The position numbers and the translations under genes were made by a program. A stretch of 64,000 bases of DNA, from contig NZ_CP022303.1 of NCBI RefSeq assembly GCF_004216475.1, forward strand, positions 3,100,001 through 3,164,000, given 5' to 3'. The DNA is from Thalassococcus sp. S3. Its GTDB lineage: Bacteria; Pseudomonadota; Alphaproteobacteria; Rhodobacterales; Rhodobacteraceae. The notes beneath the pieces are model-generated. The model was not told the DNA's origin, searched no databases, and worked only from the letters and a program-made list of their open reading frames with translations. This document shows, in pieces, positions 34,976 through 43,843 of this stretch. The first letter of the stretch is position 1. The number at the start of each line of letters is the position of its first letter.

Positions 34976-36357
34976 TTCTTGATCGCAAAACTGTCGACAT
35001 AGGCTTCCGGCTCTGCCGGATCGAAGGTCTTGTCCATGATCGTGTGGGATTTGTAGGTGACATCCGGGGCGTCATAACCCAGCTCGGTCATCACCTTCTT
35101 GGCGTCGGCAGCAAGATAGACCTGCTCGGCCACCGCTTTGTAATCCACGTCGCCGTCAATATAGCCCCAGCGCTTCATCTGCGTCAGGATCCAGACCCCC
35201 ATCGAGTGCCATGGGAATGGATCAAAGTCGATCCGGTCCGGCACGCGCTTCACCTCGCCCAAGCCATCGGCATAGGTCCCCGTGAGCACCTGCTGCACAA
35301 CCGTGACAGGCTGGTTGAGGTAGTTGGTGGGAGAGATCGCTTCCGCGATTTCAATCCTGTTTTCCGGGTTCGACGCGTATTGGGTTGCGTCGATGATCGA
35401 CTTCAAAAGCGCGCCATACGTGTTCGGCAATTCCGTCGCAAAGGACAGCGGCGCGGCGAAGGCACAGCAGGGATGGCCCTCCCAGATCTCCTTGGTCAGG
35501 ATATGGATGAACCCGATACCTTCATAGACGGCCCGCTGGTTAAAGGGGTCGGGCGAGAGATACCCGTCGAGGTTGCCCGCGCGCAGGTTGGCGACCATCT
35601 CGGGCGGCGGGACGACGCGGATCTGGATATCGACATCCGGGTCGAGCCCGAACTCCGCCACGTAGTATCGCAGCAGGAAGTTGTGCATCGAATACTCAAA
35701 GGGAACGCCGAACGTGAAACCCTTCCATTGCTTCGGATCACGCTTGTCGAGGTGTTCGTTCGACAAAACAATGGCCTGGCCATTGATGTTCTCAACAGCG
35801 GGCATGATGTAGGGCGTCGCCACCGATCCGGCCCCCAGCGTCATGGCTAGCGGCATGGGCGTCAGCATGTGGCTTGCGTCATATTCACCCGACAACGATT
35901 TGTCGCGCGCCACCGCCCAGCCGGCCGTCTTGATAACCTGCGCGCTGAGCCCATAGCGTTCATAAAAGCCAAGCGGTTGTGCCATGATGATCGGGGTCGC
36001 GCAGGTGATCGGAACAAAGCCGATGTTCAAATCGGTCTTTTCGGGCGGTCCCAGATCATCGAGTATCGCGGCCTTCGCTTCGTCCAGGGGAAACACAGAT
36101 GCCAGAGCAGCAGCTGCCGTTGTCCCCCCTATCATCCCCATGAACGACCGGCGCCCGATATCATTCTGGCCAAAGACGGAGCGGACAATCGCGCTTTCGA
36201 CGGCGCGCTCCATCATCTGGTCGGCAGTCATCGCATGCGGTTCGATGTGGTCCTTGTCGTGTCCGTGACCGGATATGCAGCCTTCACAACCGCAATCCGC
36301 ACCGTGCCGCAGGTCGGTCTTTTCCGAAAACGGGTTCCCCAAGCTTTTGATCGTCAT
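34972..36357 (-). CDS. cynA: Cyanate/nitrate-type ABC transporter substrate-binding protein
   Basis: The 461-aa binding protein starts at 36357, where AGGAGG lies just upstream. It has an unusual N-terminal extension with HGADCGCEGCISGHGHDKDH before a twin-arginine motif IGRRSFMGMIGG. The NrtA/CmpA domain follows (LNIGFVPITCATPIIMAQPLGF, GVPFEYSMHNFLLRYY). The cysteine- and histidine-rich leader might bind metal before export; this is speculation. It is the first gene of the operon, behind two inverted repeats and a possible sigma-54 promoter. Confidence 0.9.
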   Translation of the reverse strand: MTIKSLGNPFSEKTDLRHGADCGCEGCISGHGHDKDHIEPHAMTADQMMERAVESAIVRSVFGQNDIGRRSFMGMIGGTTAAAALASVFPLDEAKAAILDDLGPPEKTDLNIGFVPITCATPIIMAQPLGFYERYGLSAQVIKTAGWAVARDKSLSGEYDASHMLTPMPLAMTLGAGSVATPYIMPAVENINGQAIVLSNEHLDKRDPKQWKGFTFGVPFEYSMHNFLLRYYVAEFGLDPDVDIQIRVVPPPEMVANLRAGNLDGYLSPDPFNQRAVYEGIGFIHILTKEIWEGHPCCAFAAPLSFATELPNTYGALLKSIIDATQYASNPENRIEIAEAISPTNYLNQPVTVVQQVLTGTYADGLGEVKRVPDRIDFDPFPWHSMGVWILTQMKRWGYIDGDVDYKAVAEQVYLAADAKKVMTELGYDAPDVTYKSHTIMDKTFDPAEPEAYVDSFAIKK

Positions 36358-36385
36358 CGCCACCTCCTGTCGAACGTCTGACAGA

Positions 36386-36401
36386 AGCGTGACACGCGCC
36401 A
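36386..36401 (-). promoter_or_regulatory. Possible sigma-54-type promoter of the cyn operon
   Basis: On the minus strand TGGCGCG and ACGCT place GG and GC exactly ten bases apart, fitting the -24/-12 rule (TGGCACG, TTGC). The -12 element is a poor match. Transcription would start about 19 bases before the cynA ATG. The divergent gene encodes an enhancer-binding-protein-like regulator. Confidence 0.35.
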
Positions 36402-36428
36402 CACACGCAGCCTAGATGGTCTGCACAT

Positions 36429-36444
36429 TGCTCGCAAACGAGCA
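36429..36444. promoter_or_regulatory. Inverted repeat TGCTCG-CAAA-CGAGCA upstream of cyn operon
   Basis: A perfect 6-bp inverted repeat with a 4-bp spacer lies between cynA and the regulator gene. It could be an operator or the upper part of a leader hairpin. Confidence 0.45.
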
Positions 36445-36481
36445 TTCCCTTGTTTTAAATGGTTAATTTCTCGGCAACTCC

Positions 36482-36512
36482 TACGAAAATTCGTAATTTA
36501 CGAGTTTTCGTA
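36482..36512. promoter_or_regulatory. 31-bp near-perfect palindrome in the cyn/regulator intergenic region
   Basis: The 31-bp sequence is palindromic except for one mismatched pair (positions 9 and 23) and the central base. Each half carries TACGAAAA and CGTAA elements, so it also reads as two adjacent smaller dyads (36482-36495 and 36498-36513). It lies 36 bp upstream of the regulator ATG and about 125 bp upstream of cynA. It is a strong operator candidate for the regulator or a second factor. Confidence 0.7.
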
Positions 36513-36547
36513 ATGGCGACCAGCCAGGGCGGCGCGAGGCTGGTGTC

Positions 36548-38392
36548 ATGCTTGATACGCCCGATTCCGAGACGCTTGTCGCCTATCATCCGCTGCCCAC
36601 CATTCTGCTCGACCTGGCGACGGACACGATCGTCGCTGCAAATCCATCCGCGCGAAACATGTTTGGCCCACAGAGGGTCGAGGCCGCCTTTTCCGCTCTG
36701 CTTCGGTCCGATCACGGGACAGCATCGGTGTTCTTTGAAGCCGTGGAACATTTTGGTTCCTACATCGACCGGACACTCGTTCTAGAGGGCGAGAGCCGGG
36801 CGCCTCTCGAATTGCAGATCTACGGGGTGCACTATGGCAAGGGTCTGGTCTTGCTCAGTTTCCTTGATCTGAAAGAACACGATCAGCGCAACCGTCTTGC
36901 GGATATGGAAGCGCAGCACAGGGCGGGGCTGACCAAGTGGCAGAACATTTATGATTTCTTTCGCGAGGTCGAGGCCCAGAACCATCTGATCCTGGAAGCG
37001 GCAGGCGAAGGCATCTACGGGATCAATGCGAAAGGTCAGGCCACGTTTGTCAATCGCGCCGCGCAGGAGATGCTGGGCTGGTCCGCGGATGATCTTGTGG
37101 GGCGAGAGCTGCATTCGATCATTCACCACAAGCATCTGAACGGAGAACATTTTCCGGCCCACGAATGTCCGATCTACGCGTCTTTCCGCAAGGACGAGAC
37201 CATGCGCGTCGACGACGACGTCTTCTGGCGCAAGGACGGCAAGCCCATCATGGTCGAGTATGTTTCGACCCCCATTTACGATCACAACGTTCTGGCCGGG
37301 GCCGTCGTCATCTTTCGGGACGTGACAGAGCGGCGTGAGAATGAGCGGAAACTGCGGGAAGCGCTGGCACAGGTCGAAGAGCTGAAGGTCAAGCTGCAAC
37401 AAGAGAACGAATATCTGCTGACGGAAATCCGGTCCGCACGGTCGCATACGGGCGTGGTCGGTATCTCCGACGCGGTCAAATCACTCAACGTGCAGATAGA
37501 CCTCGCAGCGAAAAACAACGCCCACGTTCTGGTGTCGGGCCCGCCGGGTTCAGGCAAAAGCCTGACGGTATCGGCCATTCACGAAGCCAGCATCCGTCAC
37601 CACCGACCACTTGTCCGCGTCAATTGCGACAAGACAGGTGGACAGGCGCTTGAGAGCGAGCTGTTCGGCCACAAGCGCGGCACCTTTCCCGGCGCAACCC
37701 GCGACGTCACCGGCAAGCTGATGCTGGCCAATAACGGCACTCTGCATCTTGATGAAATCGCGGACCTGCCCAAGGCCATACAGGCCAAGCTCTATGACGT
37801 TCTGCAAAGCGGTCAGTTTCAAAGGCCCGGTGACAGCGCCGGGACACCTGTTTCGCTTTCGGTTGTGGCAACGACATCCCGCGACCTGGCCGCGGAGGTC
37901 AGGGCCGGTCGGTTCCGGCAAGATCTCTATTTCACGCTCAATCTCTTTTCGATCCAATGCCAGCCGCTCAGCTCTCGGCCAGAGGATATCCCGTATCTGG
38001 CCAAGCATTTTCTTGACCGCACGACGCGGCGGCTGCGACTGCCTAGCACGCGTCTGTCCCGATCCAACATCGACGTGCTGAAGCAGTACAGCTGGCCGGG
38101 TAACGTCCGCGAGTTGGAAAATGTCATCGAACGCGCTGCCATTCTTGCACAGGGCGGACGACTTGAGTTCGAGTTCCAGTTGTCAGGACCGACAGCGACC
38201 CAGGGTTCAGACGTCGTTCTGACCAAAAAGGACCTTCGCGCGCTTGAACGCAAGAACCTGGAAAACGCCCTGAGACGCGCCAAGGGCAAGGTATCGGGCG
38301 AACAAGGCGCTGCCGAAATGCTGGGCGAGGCACCGACCACAGTCTATTCCAAGATCAAGTCGCTTGGCATCAAACCGACAGCATTCAGATAG
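36548..38392 (+). CDS. PAS/AAA+ NtrC-family regulator with altered GAFTGA loop
   Basis: The 614-aa protein has a PAS-like domain (about 5-110), a second PAS (about 145-260; EAAGEGIYGINAKGQATFVN), a coiled linker (265-295), an AAA+ domain and a Fis-type C-terminal HTH (about 575-612). Walker A is GPPGSGKS (331-338), Walker B GTLHLDEI (397-404), arginine-finger region GRFRQDLYFTLN (454-465), then WPGNVRELENVIERA (516-530). The sigma-54-contacting loop is GTFPGA (378-383) instead of GAFTGA, so activation of sigma-54 RNA polymerase is doubtful. It is divergent from the cyn operon and probably regulates it. Confidence 0.88.
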   Translation: MLDTPDSETLVAYHPLPTILLDLATDTIVAANPSARNMFGPQRVEAAFSALLRSDHGTASVFFEAVEHFGSYIDRTLVLEGESRAPLELQIYGVHYGKGLVLLSFLDLKEHDQRNRLADMEAQHRAGLTKWQNIYDFFREVEAQNHLILEAAGEGIYGINAKGQATFVNRAAQEMLGWSADDLVGRELHSIIHHKHLNGEHFPAHECPIYASFRKDETMRVDDDVFWRKDGKPIMVEYVSTPIYDHNVLAGAVVIFRDVTERRENERKLREALAQVEELKVKLQQENEYLLTEIRSARSHTGVVGISDAVKSLNVQIDLAAKNNAHVLVSGPPGSGKSLTVSAIHEASIRHHRPLVRVNCDKTGGQALESELFGHKRGTFPGATRDVTGKLMLANNGTLHLDEIADLPKAIQAKLYDVLQSGQFQRPGDSAGTPVSLSVVATTSRDLAAEVRAGRFRQDLYFTLNLFSIQCQPLSSRPEDIPYLAKHFLDRTTRRLRLPSTRLSRSNIDVLKQYSWPGNVRELENVIERAAILAQGGRLEFEFQLSGPTATQGSDVVLTKKDLRALERKNLENALRRAKGKVSGEQGAAEMLGEAPTTVYSKIKSLGIKPTAFR

Positions 38393-38594
38393 TCGAATAG
38401 CCCAAGTCAGACCACGCATGCCGGTTTTCGCCCGCGATTTGACGAGTCGAAAGGACCCTGCCCTAAAGGCAAGGATCCCTTTCGCTGACTGGCGGCCAGG
38501 CAGCCGTGGTTCTGCTTTGGCCATTGCCTGAACGGGGCATTTGATTTGCCGTCCGGTCAGCAATCGCCCGCATCGAACAGGCTGCGCTGCCGGC

Positions 38595-39326
38595 TCAGGA
38601 TCGCGCCCGATGACGACGCCATCTTGCACCCCAAGTCAATGCGGCTGCAGCAAGCGTCCAGGCCAGCAACAGTGCCAGGTGGCGCGGCTCCCACGCCGTG
38701 GCGTTGACCGCGGCCCAGCCAAGCTCTCCCATGGCGCGGGTCGGTGTCCATTGGGATATCGCGTCGATCATTGGCGGCATCAGCATGGGCGGTACCCAAA
38801 GCCCGCCCAGATAGGCGAGTGGCAGAAAGATGAGGTTGGCCACCGGAACGGCGGCCCGTGCCGAAGAGACAGAGCCCAGCGCGACGCCCATCGTGGTCGC
38901 TGGAATTGCCGACAGCAGACAAACCGCGATCAAGCGGGCCCAGGCTGTCGGGGCCAGCGTGACATCGGTCAGGATTTTGCTTGTCACGATCACCATGGAA
39001 ACGGCCAGAATGGTGAAGATGAGGGACGCAAAAATACCTGCGATCCATTGATTGATCCAATGGCCCGGCAGGCTGCGCTGCCAAGTCGAAAATGGGTTTT
39101 GCCGGTCCTGAGCGACACTCACGCCAAACTGAAAAAAGCCAACGCCGACAACGGCATAAACGGCAAATGAGGCCATGGCATTCGCGGCCCACGCGCCACC
39201 CCCGCTCTGCGCGCCAAAAAAGGCGTAAAGCATGGCCGGAAACAAGACGGTCGGCACCCAGAAACCGGGCTGACGAAAGAGGATGAGGAGAACCAAACGG
39301 CATTCCGCAACAAGGTGCTGCATCAC
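38595..39326 (-). CDS. ABC-2 type transporter permease
   Basis: The 243-aa protein has about six membrane segments in the ABC-2 arrangement, with WVPTVLFPAMLYAFFG near the start and PVANLIFLPLAYLGGLWVPP near the end, a motif of ABC-2 permeases. It overlaps the ATPase gene by four bases and forms an exporter with it. The substrate is unknown. Confidence 0.87.
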   Translation of the reverse strand: MMQHLVAECRLVLLILFRQPGFWVPTVLFPAMLYAFFGAQSGGGAWAANAMASFAVYAVVGVGFFQFGVSVAQDRQNPFSTWQRSLPGHWINQWIAGIFASLIFTILAVSMVIVTSKILTDVTLAPTAWARLIAVCLLSAIPATTMGVALGSVSSARAAVPVANLIFLPLAYLGGLWVPPMLMPPMIDAISQWTPTRAMGELGWAAVNATAWEPRHLALLLAWTLAAAALTWGARWRRHRARS

Positions 39327-40216
39327 TGAAGGGCCTCCTCTTGACGGATGTGCTCGATCAAGGCCTCGAGAGCCAAAGGCTCGAGCGCGAGGTCATCGAA
39401 AGGCAGCGCCTCTTCGACCATCTGCCGCAGAACCGCATCGCTTTGTGCAGTTTCCACGTGCCAGCGTTGACCGTCATGCCTGGCCTGCATCCAGTCTGGC
39501 GGCGCGGTGTCGCGGGGCAATGCAAAGCTGAGATGTTTGGCCTTGGTCCGGGCGCGCATATCATCGATATGAGCATTCAGGACGGTCTCACCCTTGTCGA
39601 TCAAGGTGATGCTGTCGCAGATCGCCTCGATTTCATCCCAGTGATGAGAGGTCAGCACCAACGCGCCGCCTTCGGCAACGTAGGTGCGCGCAACCTCGCG
39701 AAACCCCTTTTGCGAAGCGGTATCGAGCCCCGTCGTCGGCTCATCCAGAAATACCAGTTTGGGAGAGCCCGCAAAAGCAAGCGCCAGTGCAACCCTGCGC
39801 ACTTCCCCGCCCGAGAACCCTGCGATCCGACGGTCGACGAGTGCTTCGAGGCCGAACCGATCCACCAGTTCGTCAAGCCGGAGCGGTGTGCCATAGCAGG
39901 CGGCGGTATAGTGCAGCACCTCACGGGGCGTCAGCTCGGCGGGAAAGCCCGCGGATTGTGGCGTGGCCCCGGTCAGCGTCCGCGCTTCGGGGCTGCCGGC
40001 CGCATGACCGAAAACACGCGCCTCCCCCGCATCAGGGGCAAGCAATCCCATCAGGATCGACAGCGTTGTGGACTTGCCGGCACCGTTCGGGCCAAGCAAC
40101 CCCAGCGCGGTGCCTGCCCCGACCTCCAGGTTAACGTTTGAAACCGCCTGAACCGCACCAAAGCGTTTGGCCAGTCCAGATGCTTTGAGAGGAACCTCGA
40201 TCGGTGAGTAGTGCAT
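39323..40216 (-). CDS. ABC transporter ATP-binding protein (exporter)
   Basis: The 297-aa ATPase starts at 40216; a longer frame reaches 40279 but would run into the divergent gene. It has Walker A GPNGAGKSTTLSI, the signature region FSGGEVRRVALALAFAGSP, Walker B LVFLDEPTTGLD and H-loop LTSHHWDEIEA, typical of the CcmA/drug-exporter class. It pairs with the downstream permease. The divergent LytTR gene starts about 20-50 bp away, so they share a promoter region. Confidence 0.88.
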   Translation of the reverse strand: MHYSPIEVPLKASGLAKRFGAVQAVSNVNLEVGAGTALGLLGPNGAGKSTTLSILMGLLAPDAGEARVFGHAAGSPEARTLTGATPQSAGFPAELTPREVLHYTAACYGTPLRLDELVDRFGLEALVDRRIAGFSGGEVRRVALALAFAGSPKLVFLDEPTTGLDTASQKGFREVARTYVAEGGALVLTSHHWDEIEAICDSITLIDKGETVLNAHIDDMRARTKAKHLSFALPRDTAPPDWMQARHDGQRWHVETAQSDAVLRQMVEEALPFDDLALEPLALEALIEHIRQEEALQ

Positions 40217-40235
40217 GTATGATCCTGAGACTTGA

Positions 40236-41120
40236 TTGCTCTTGATCGGCAGGTATGTGTTGGACATGACCCGACCCAAGGCAAATTACGTCGCTGACGA
40301 AAAGACATTCGCCAACAGCAGCCCCATGTCGTTGACGCTTCGCCAACTTCACGGGATGATGAGCAGGCCGATCTTCTGGATTGTGGTCGCGACGGCGATT
40401 TTACTGACGGCCATGGCCGGTCCCTACTTCACCCTCGAACGTCTGAGCTTTCCCGAGCGTCTGATCTATTGGGGGACGTGCGTCCCGCTTTCAGCGGTGA
40501 TCATGACGTTCCTTTCTATCCTGTCCTACAGGCTCACCGAAGCCCATGCCCTTCACTGGGTGCTTGTGTCGGTGCTCAGTGGGCTTGTCGGGATCCTGCC
40601 GGTGGTCGGTGCCATCTACCTGAGTGAAGGGCTGGCAGCAGGATTTGCGCCGGGTTGGGCCGAGCCGCTGAGTTTCTTCAGACTTTCAGCGTTTGTTGCC
40701 CCATCGCTGATGGCCGTCACGCTGACGGTCCACGCGATGATCGAGTATCGGCTGCGCGAAGATAACGACCTGGAAGCGGTCCCGAAACCCGTCGCTGTGG
40801 CACCGACCCTTTTGCAAAGCAAGCTCCCCCACCACTTGGGCCACGACATCGTCGCGGTTCAGGCACAGGATCATTACGTCGAAGTCACCACGCCCAAGGG
40901 AAACACGATGATCCTGATGCGTCTGAAAGACGCCGTACATGATCTGGAACCGCTGGGGGGACTGCAGGTGCACCGGTCATGGTGGATAAACCCGGCCTTT
41001 GTTGAACGAACCGAAACCGGCAAGAACGGTCCGGAATTGCTTATGCAAACCGGACAAAGGGTTCCCGTAGGACGCAATTTCCGAGCCGCGTTAAAAACCG
41101 CATTGCAGGCAGGGGCATGA
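40236..41120 (+). CDS. Membrane-anchored LytTR-domain regulator
   Basis: The 294-aa protein (an alternative start at 40266 gives 284 aa) has four membrane segments between about residues 45 and 170 and a C-terminal LytTR DNA-binding domain (about 195-290; VAVQAQDHYVEVTTPKGNT, LKDAVHDLEPLGGLQVHRSWWIN, RVPVGRNFRAAL). It lacks a response-regulator receiver, so sensing may occur in the membrane part. It is divergent from an ABC exporter and is its likely regulator. Confidence 0.87.
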   Translation: MLLIGRYVLDMTRPKANYVADEKTFANSSPMSLTLRQLHGMMSRPIFWIVVATAILLTAMAGPYFTLERLSFPERLIYWGTCVPLSAVIMTFLSILSYRLTEAHALHWVLVSVLSGLVGILPVVGAIYLSEGLAAGFAPGWAEPLSFFRLSAFVAPSLMAVTLTVHAMIEYRLREDNDLEAVPKPVAVAPTLLQSKLPHHLGHDIVAVQAQDHYVEVTTPKGNTMILMRLKDAVHDLEPLGGLQVHRSWWINPAFVERTETGKNGPELLMQTGQRVPVGRNFRAALKTALQAGA

Positions 41121-41172
41121 TAGAGAGATCTTTGGCCATCGGCCTTTCGGATCGCTTGGCACCGCCGGTCTT

Positions 41173-42318
41173 TCAACCTGCCGAACATGCCCCTGTCACC
41201 TGAAGGAGACCATTGCCAAACGTGCGATCGTGCCCGTTCGGTCCCAGATCTTCCGCGCCGGTGGCCAATGCCGTTCGCACGCCCTCCGCGGACAGCGCCG
41301 CCATCGACCGATCTGCCGCGATCACCATCGTCACGTGAGGTGCCGCCAGAGAGGTGCCTGAGGACACAAAACGCCTGTCGCCGATCGACAAAAGAATATC
41401 GACACCGGGCGCGGCCAGATCGACATGCGGACCGCGGACCGCGTTCCTGAAAATCATGCCGTCCCGGTCGACGGCGGTGACGGCCAGGGCAAAAGGAAAA
41501 GCGGCGGGATATTGGGGTTGATGACGTGGGCCTGCATTCCCGACCGCAGCCACGAAGACCATTCCATCGCGGGCCGCGCGGCTCAACGCGCGATCCATCA
41601 GTTTGTTATAGGGTCCCGCAAGGCTGAAATTCACTACCTTCACGTTTTCCGCCGCCAGCCAATCGACCGCGCGCAGGATCGCGACAACACCGGCGGCATC
41701 ACCGCCGTCCAGCGCCGGGTCCACGACATTCGCGCTGAAAAGCGTCGTGTCGCGCAGGCGCCCCTCGCCGATCAGAAGTTCCGCGACCTCGTCACCGTGG
41801 CGCGTATTGGCGGCTCTCTCAACGAAATTGCGTTGCGCGATCCGTCCGCTGCCGAGAGCCGGATGGTTCGATGTCACGCCTGCGTCGATCATGCCAACGC
41901 GAACCTGCGCGCGGCAACCGCCTGTCGGCCAATTGATCATGCCGGCGGCGTAGTCACGCGGATCAACCGCCCGAACCGCTTGCAGCCGGTAGATATGGTT
42001 TGCACCGGCCGTGACGCCCGGCGCGATACGCTCGACCTCCTCAATGGCGGTTGGAATTGTGCGCGTCGCGGGAATGCGCAGGACAACCAGGGTATCTTGC
42101 AGATCCGGCAGAGGATGCACCGCGCGCACCACATAGCCCAACGGCTCAACACGCGCGATCAGGTCCTGCGGCGGATCTGCTGTCAGCACAACCAGCTCTT
42201 GCGGGTCGGTGACCGCGAAGGGAAGGCTTTCAGTGGCCTGCGCGTTCGGGCCCGTCTCGATCGCTGCGCATGCAGCCATGACAAAGACAACCAAGCTCAA
42301 AAGCAACAGGCGCATCAC
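41173..42318 (-). CDS. S8 (subtilisin) serine protease lipoprotein of an ECF operon
   Basis: The 381-aa protein has a lipoprotein signal ending VMAAC (C17), an N-terminal region of about 110 residues, and a subtilase domain with D145 (VGMIDAGVT), H174 (NTRHGDEVAE), N261 in AAVGNAGPRH and S323 (SSGTSLAAPH). HGDEVA replaces the usual HGTxVA. It is encoded immediately after the anti-sigma gene and may act on envelope proteins or on the anti-sigma itself; that link is inferred from the operon. Confidence 0.88.
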   Translation of the reverse strand: MMRLLLLSLVVFVMAACAAIETGPNAQATESLPFAVTDPQELVVLTADPPQDLIARVEPLGYVVRAVHPLPDLQDTLVVLRIPATRTIPTAIEEVERIAPGVTAGANHIYRLQAVRAVDPRDYAAGMINWPTGGCRAQVRVGMIDAGVTSNHPALGSGRIAQRNFVERAANTRHGDEVAELLIGEGRLRDTTLFSANVVDPALDGGDAAGVVAILRAVDWLAAENVKVVNFSLAGPYNKLMDRALSRAARDGMVFVAAVGNAGPRHQPQYPAAFPFALAVTAVDRDGMIFRNAVRGPHVDLAAPGVDILLSIGDRRFVSSGTSLAAPHVTMVIAADRSMAALSAEGVRTALATGAEDLGPNGHDRTFGNGLLQVTGACSAG

Positions 42319-42894
42319 TTATTCCTCTGCAACAAGCTCAATCAGGGGGGAGGCATCGAATGCGGACTGTGCTGTCGCACGCGCCTCTTCCGTTTGGAAT
42401 GCCACGCGATAAAGGCCGATTGCGCTTGGGCCGTCGACGATCCGGGCACCCGTGTCGCGCAGAAGCGTTTCGATTTCGGCAGCTGACGCCGAGGGCGCGA
42501 AAGCAATGCCAAGACCGAACCGGGCACTCTCTTCGCTGACCGTGCGAAAGAGCGGCGCGCCGCCCCCTTGCGGCACAAACGCGATGTAGGCGCCTTGCAG
42601 CAACGCGACGGTCCCGAGGGCTGCCGCAATCATCTGCCACCCTCGCGTGCGGGGTGCGGCGGTCTGCGTGCTTTTGATCTCTGCTTCAAGGCGTTTCCAT
42701 CCAAAGATGCGGGTATCGGGCCCATCCGTGGACGCCCCCAGCGCGTCTTTCAGCCCCGCCATCACCGAAAGCTCCGCGCGCAAGGCCGGGTCGGCGTCTG
42801 CCGCGGCCTCGATCCGGGCCGCCTGCTCCGGGGTGCTTTGGCCACGAATATGGGCGAGAAGCTCTTCTTCGGTTAATCCGTCGGACCGGTCCAT
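42319..42894 (-). CDS. Anti-sigma factor-like membrane protein
   Basis: The 191-aa protein has a cytoplasmic N-terminal part (about 1-80; LTEEELLAHIRGQSTPEQAARIEA) like the sigma-binding region of ECF anti-sigmas but without the HxxxCxxC zinc motif. One membrane helix follows (about 84-106), then a periplasmic domain ending in VAEE. It lies between the ECF sigma and S8 protease genes; its stop and the protease start are adjacent. Confidence 0.75.
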   Translation of the reverse strand: MDRSDGLTEEELLAHIRGQSTPEQAARIEAAADADPALRAELSVMAGLKDALGASTDGPDTRIFGWKRLEAEIKSTQTAAPRTRGWQMIAAALGTVALLQGAYIAFVPQGGGAPLFRTVSEESARFGLGIAFAPSASAAEIETLLRDTGARIVDGPSAIGLYRVAFQTEEARATAQSAFDASPLIELVAEE

Positions 42895-42952
42895 GGCACT
42901 TTCCCCTTAGGTTCTTGTCTCTTGGACGTATGGCACGGCAAATGGTTCAAAA

Positions 42953-43528
42953 TCATTTTCGACCTGCAAGGCTCAGGCAGCGCATCAAGAGTTTCTTGGC
43001 ATGGTGTATGCGACTTTTGACCGTGCCTTCGGGAATGGATTCGATGCGCGAAATCTCGGCAAAGGTCAGATCCTCGTAGAATGCCAGATGAACCACGCTT
43101 CGCTGGCGCTCTGGCAAGCCTTCGATACAAGTTCGCAGTCTCGTCGCCTCTTGCGTTGCATTGACGACCGCTTCCGGATCGGGCGCGTCATCGGGAAGGG
43201 TCTGGTCTGCATCGCCAAGGGATATACGAGACTGTTTTCGGATGTGATCGACGGCGCAGTTTCTCGCAAGCGTCAGGATCCATGAGCGCACGCTGGCCCG
43301 CCCCTGGAAACCGGATGCCGCGCGCCAGACCTTGAGCATGGTGTCATGCACGATATCGGCAACCTCGCCTTCATCATGCACCCGGCTGCGAACAAATCGG
43401 CCAACCGCATCGGCATGCGCCATATAAAGCGCTTTCATCGCAGTCATGTCTCCATCCGCGACGCGCGTCAGAAGGGCGGCATCCGGCGAGTTGAGAAATT
43501 GGGTTTCGGCGCGCTGTGTATCAGGCAT
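42953..43528 (-). CDS. ECF-family RNA polymerase sigma factor
   Basis: The 191-aa protein has sigma region 2 (about 25-95; GDMTAMKALYMAHADAVGRF then IVHDTMLKVWRAASGF) and region 4 (about 130-185; LPERQRSVVHLAFYEDLTF then IPEGTVKSRIHHAKKLL). No clear ribosome site precedes the ATG, and the putative -35 element is only 28 bp upstream, so the transcript may be nearly leaderless. It heads the sigma/anti-sigma/protease operon and faces a giant RTX gene. Confidence 0.92.
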   Translation of the reverse strand: MPDTQRAETQFLNSPDAALLTRVADGDMTAMKALYMAHADAVGRFVRSRVHDEGEVADIVHDTMLKVWRAASGFQGRASVRSWILTLARNCAVDHIRKQSRISLGDADQTLPDDAPDPEAVVNATQEATRLRTCIEGLPERQRSVVHLAFYEDLTFAEISRIESIPEGTVKSRIHHAKKLLMRCLSLAGRK

Positions 43529-43555
43529 GGGCAGAGGCTAAGCATATCAAAACCG

Positions 43556-43565
43556 AAGGTTCAAA
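43556..43565 (-). promoter_or_regulatory. Candidate autoregulated ECF promoter element
   Basis: TTTGAACCTT on the minus strand, 28 bp upstream of the sigma ATG, resembles the GAAC core of ECF -35 elements. The identical decamer precedes the divergent RTX gene. I could not define the -10 element with confidence. Confidence 0.5.
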
Positions 43566-43760
43566 TGAGGATCGCCTGTGCAGGAAACGATGCACGAGCC
43601 ATCTTTAGCTTAGCTTACATGTAGATCACGGGATTGGACGTGCCGACTTTGGCTACGCCGTATCCCTTGCCGTCACGACACGCATTCTGCCGCCGGAACG
43701 GCCAGGCGGAGCGCGCCTAAGGCAGAAAATTCAGGCGCTCTGACCTGTCGCCCAAAAAAG

Positions 43761-43770
43761 TTTGAACCTT
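43761..43770 (+). promoter_or_regulatory. Candidate ECF promoter element of the 2016-aa RTX gene
   Basis: TTTGAACCTT lies 73 bp upstream of the RTX ATG and is identical to the decamer upstream of the ECF sigma gene. Nothing else in the 315-bp gap 43529-43843 looks like a gene. Confidence 0.5.
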
Positions 43771-43843
43771 TTCCACGGTCGGTTCGACCAACGGTCATTG
43801 ATGGCGCGGTCACGCGTCAGGCATTGACCATAGGACCCTTCAG

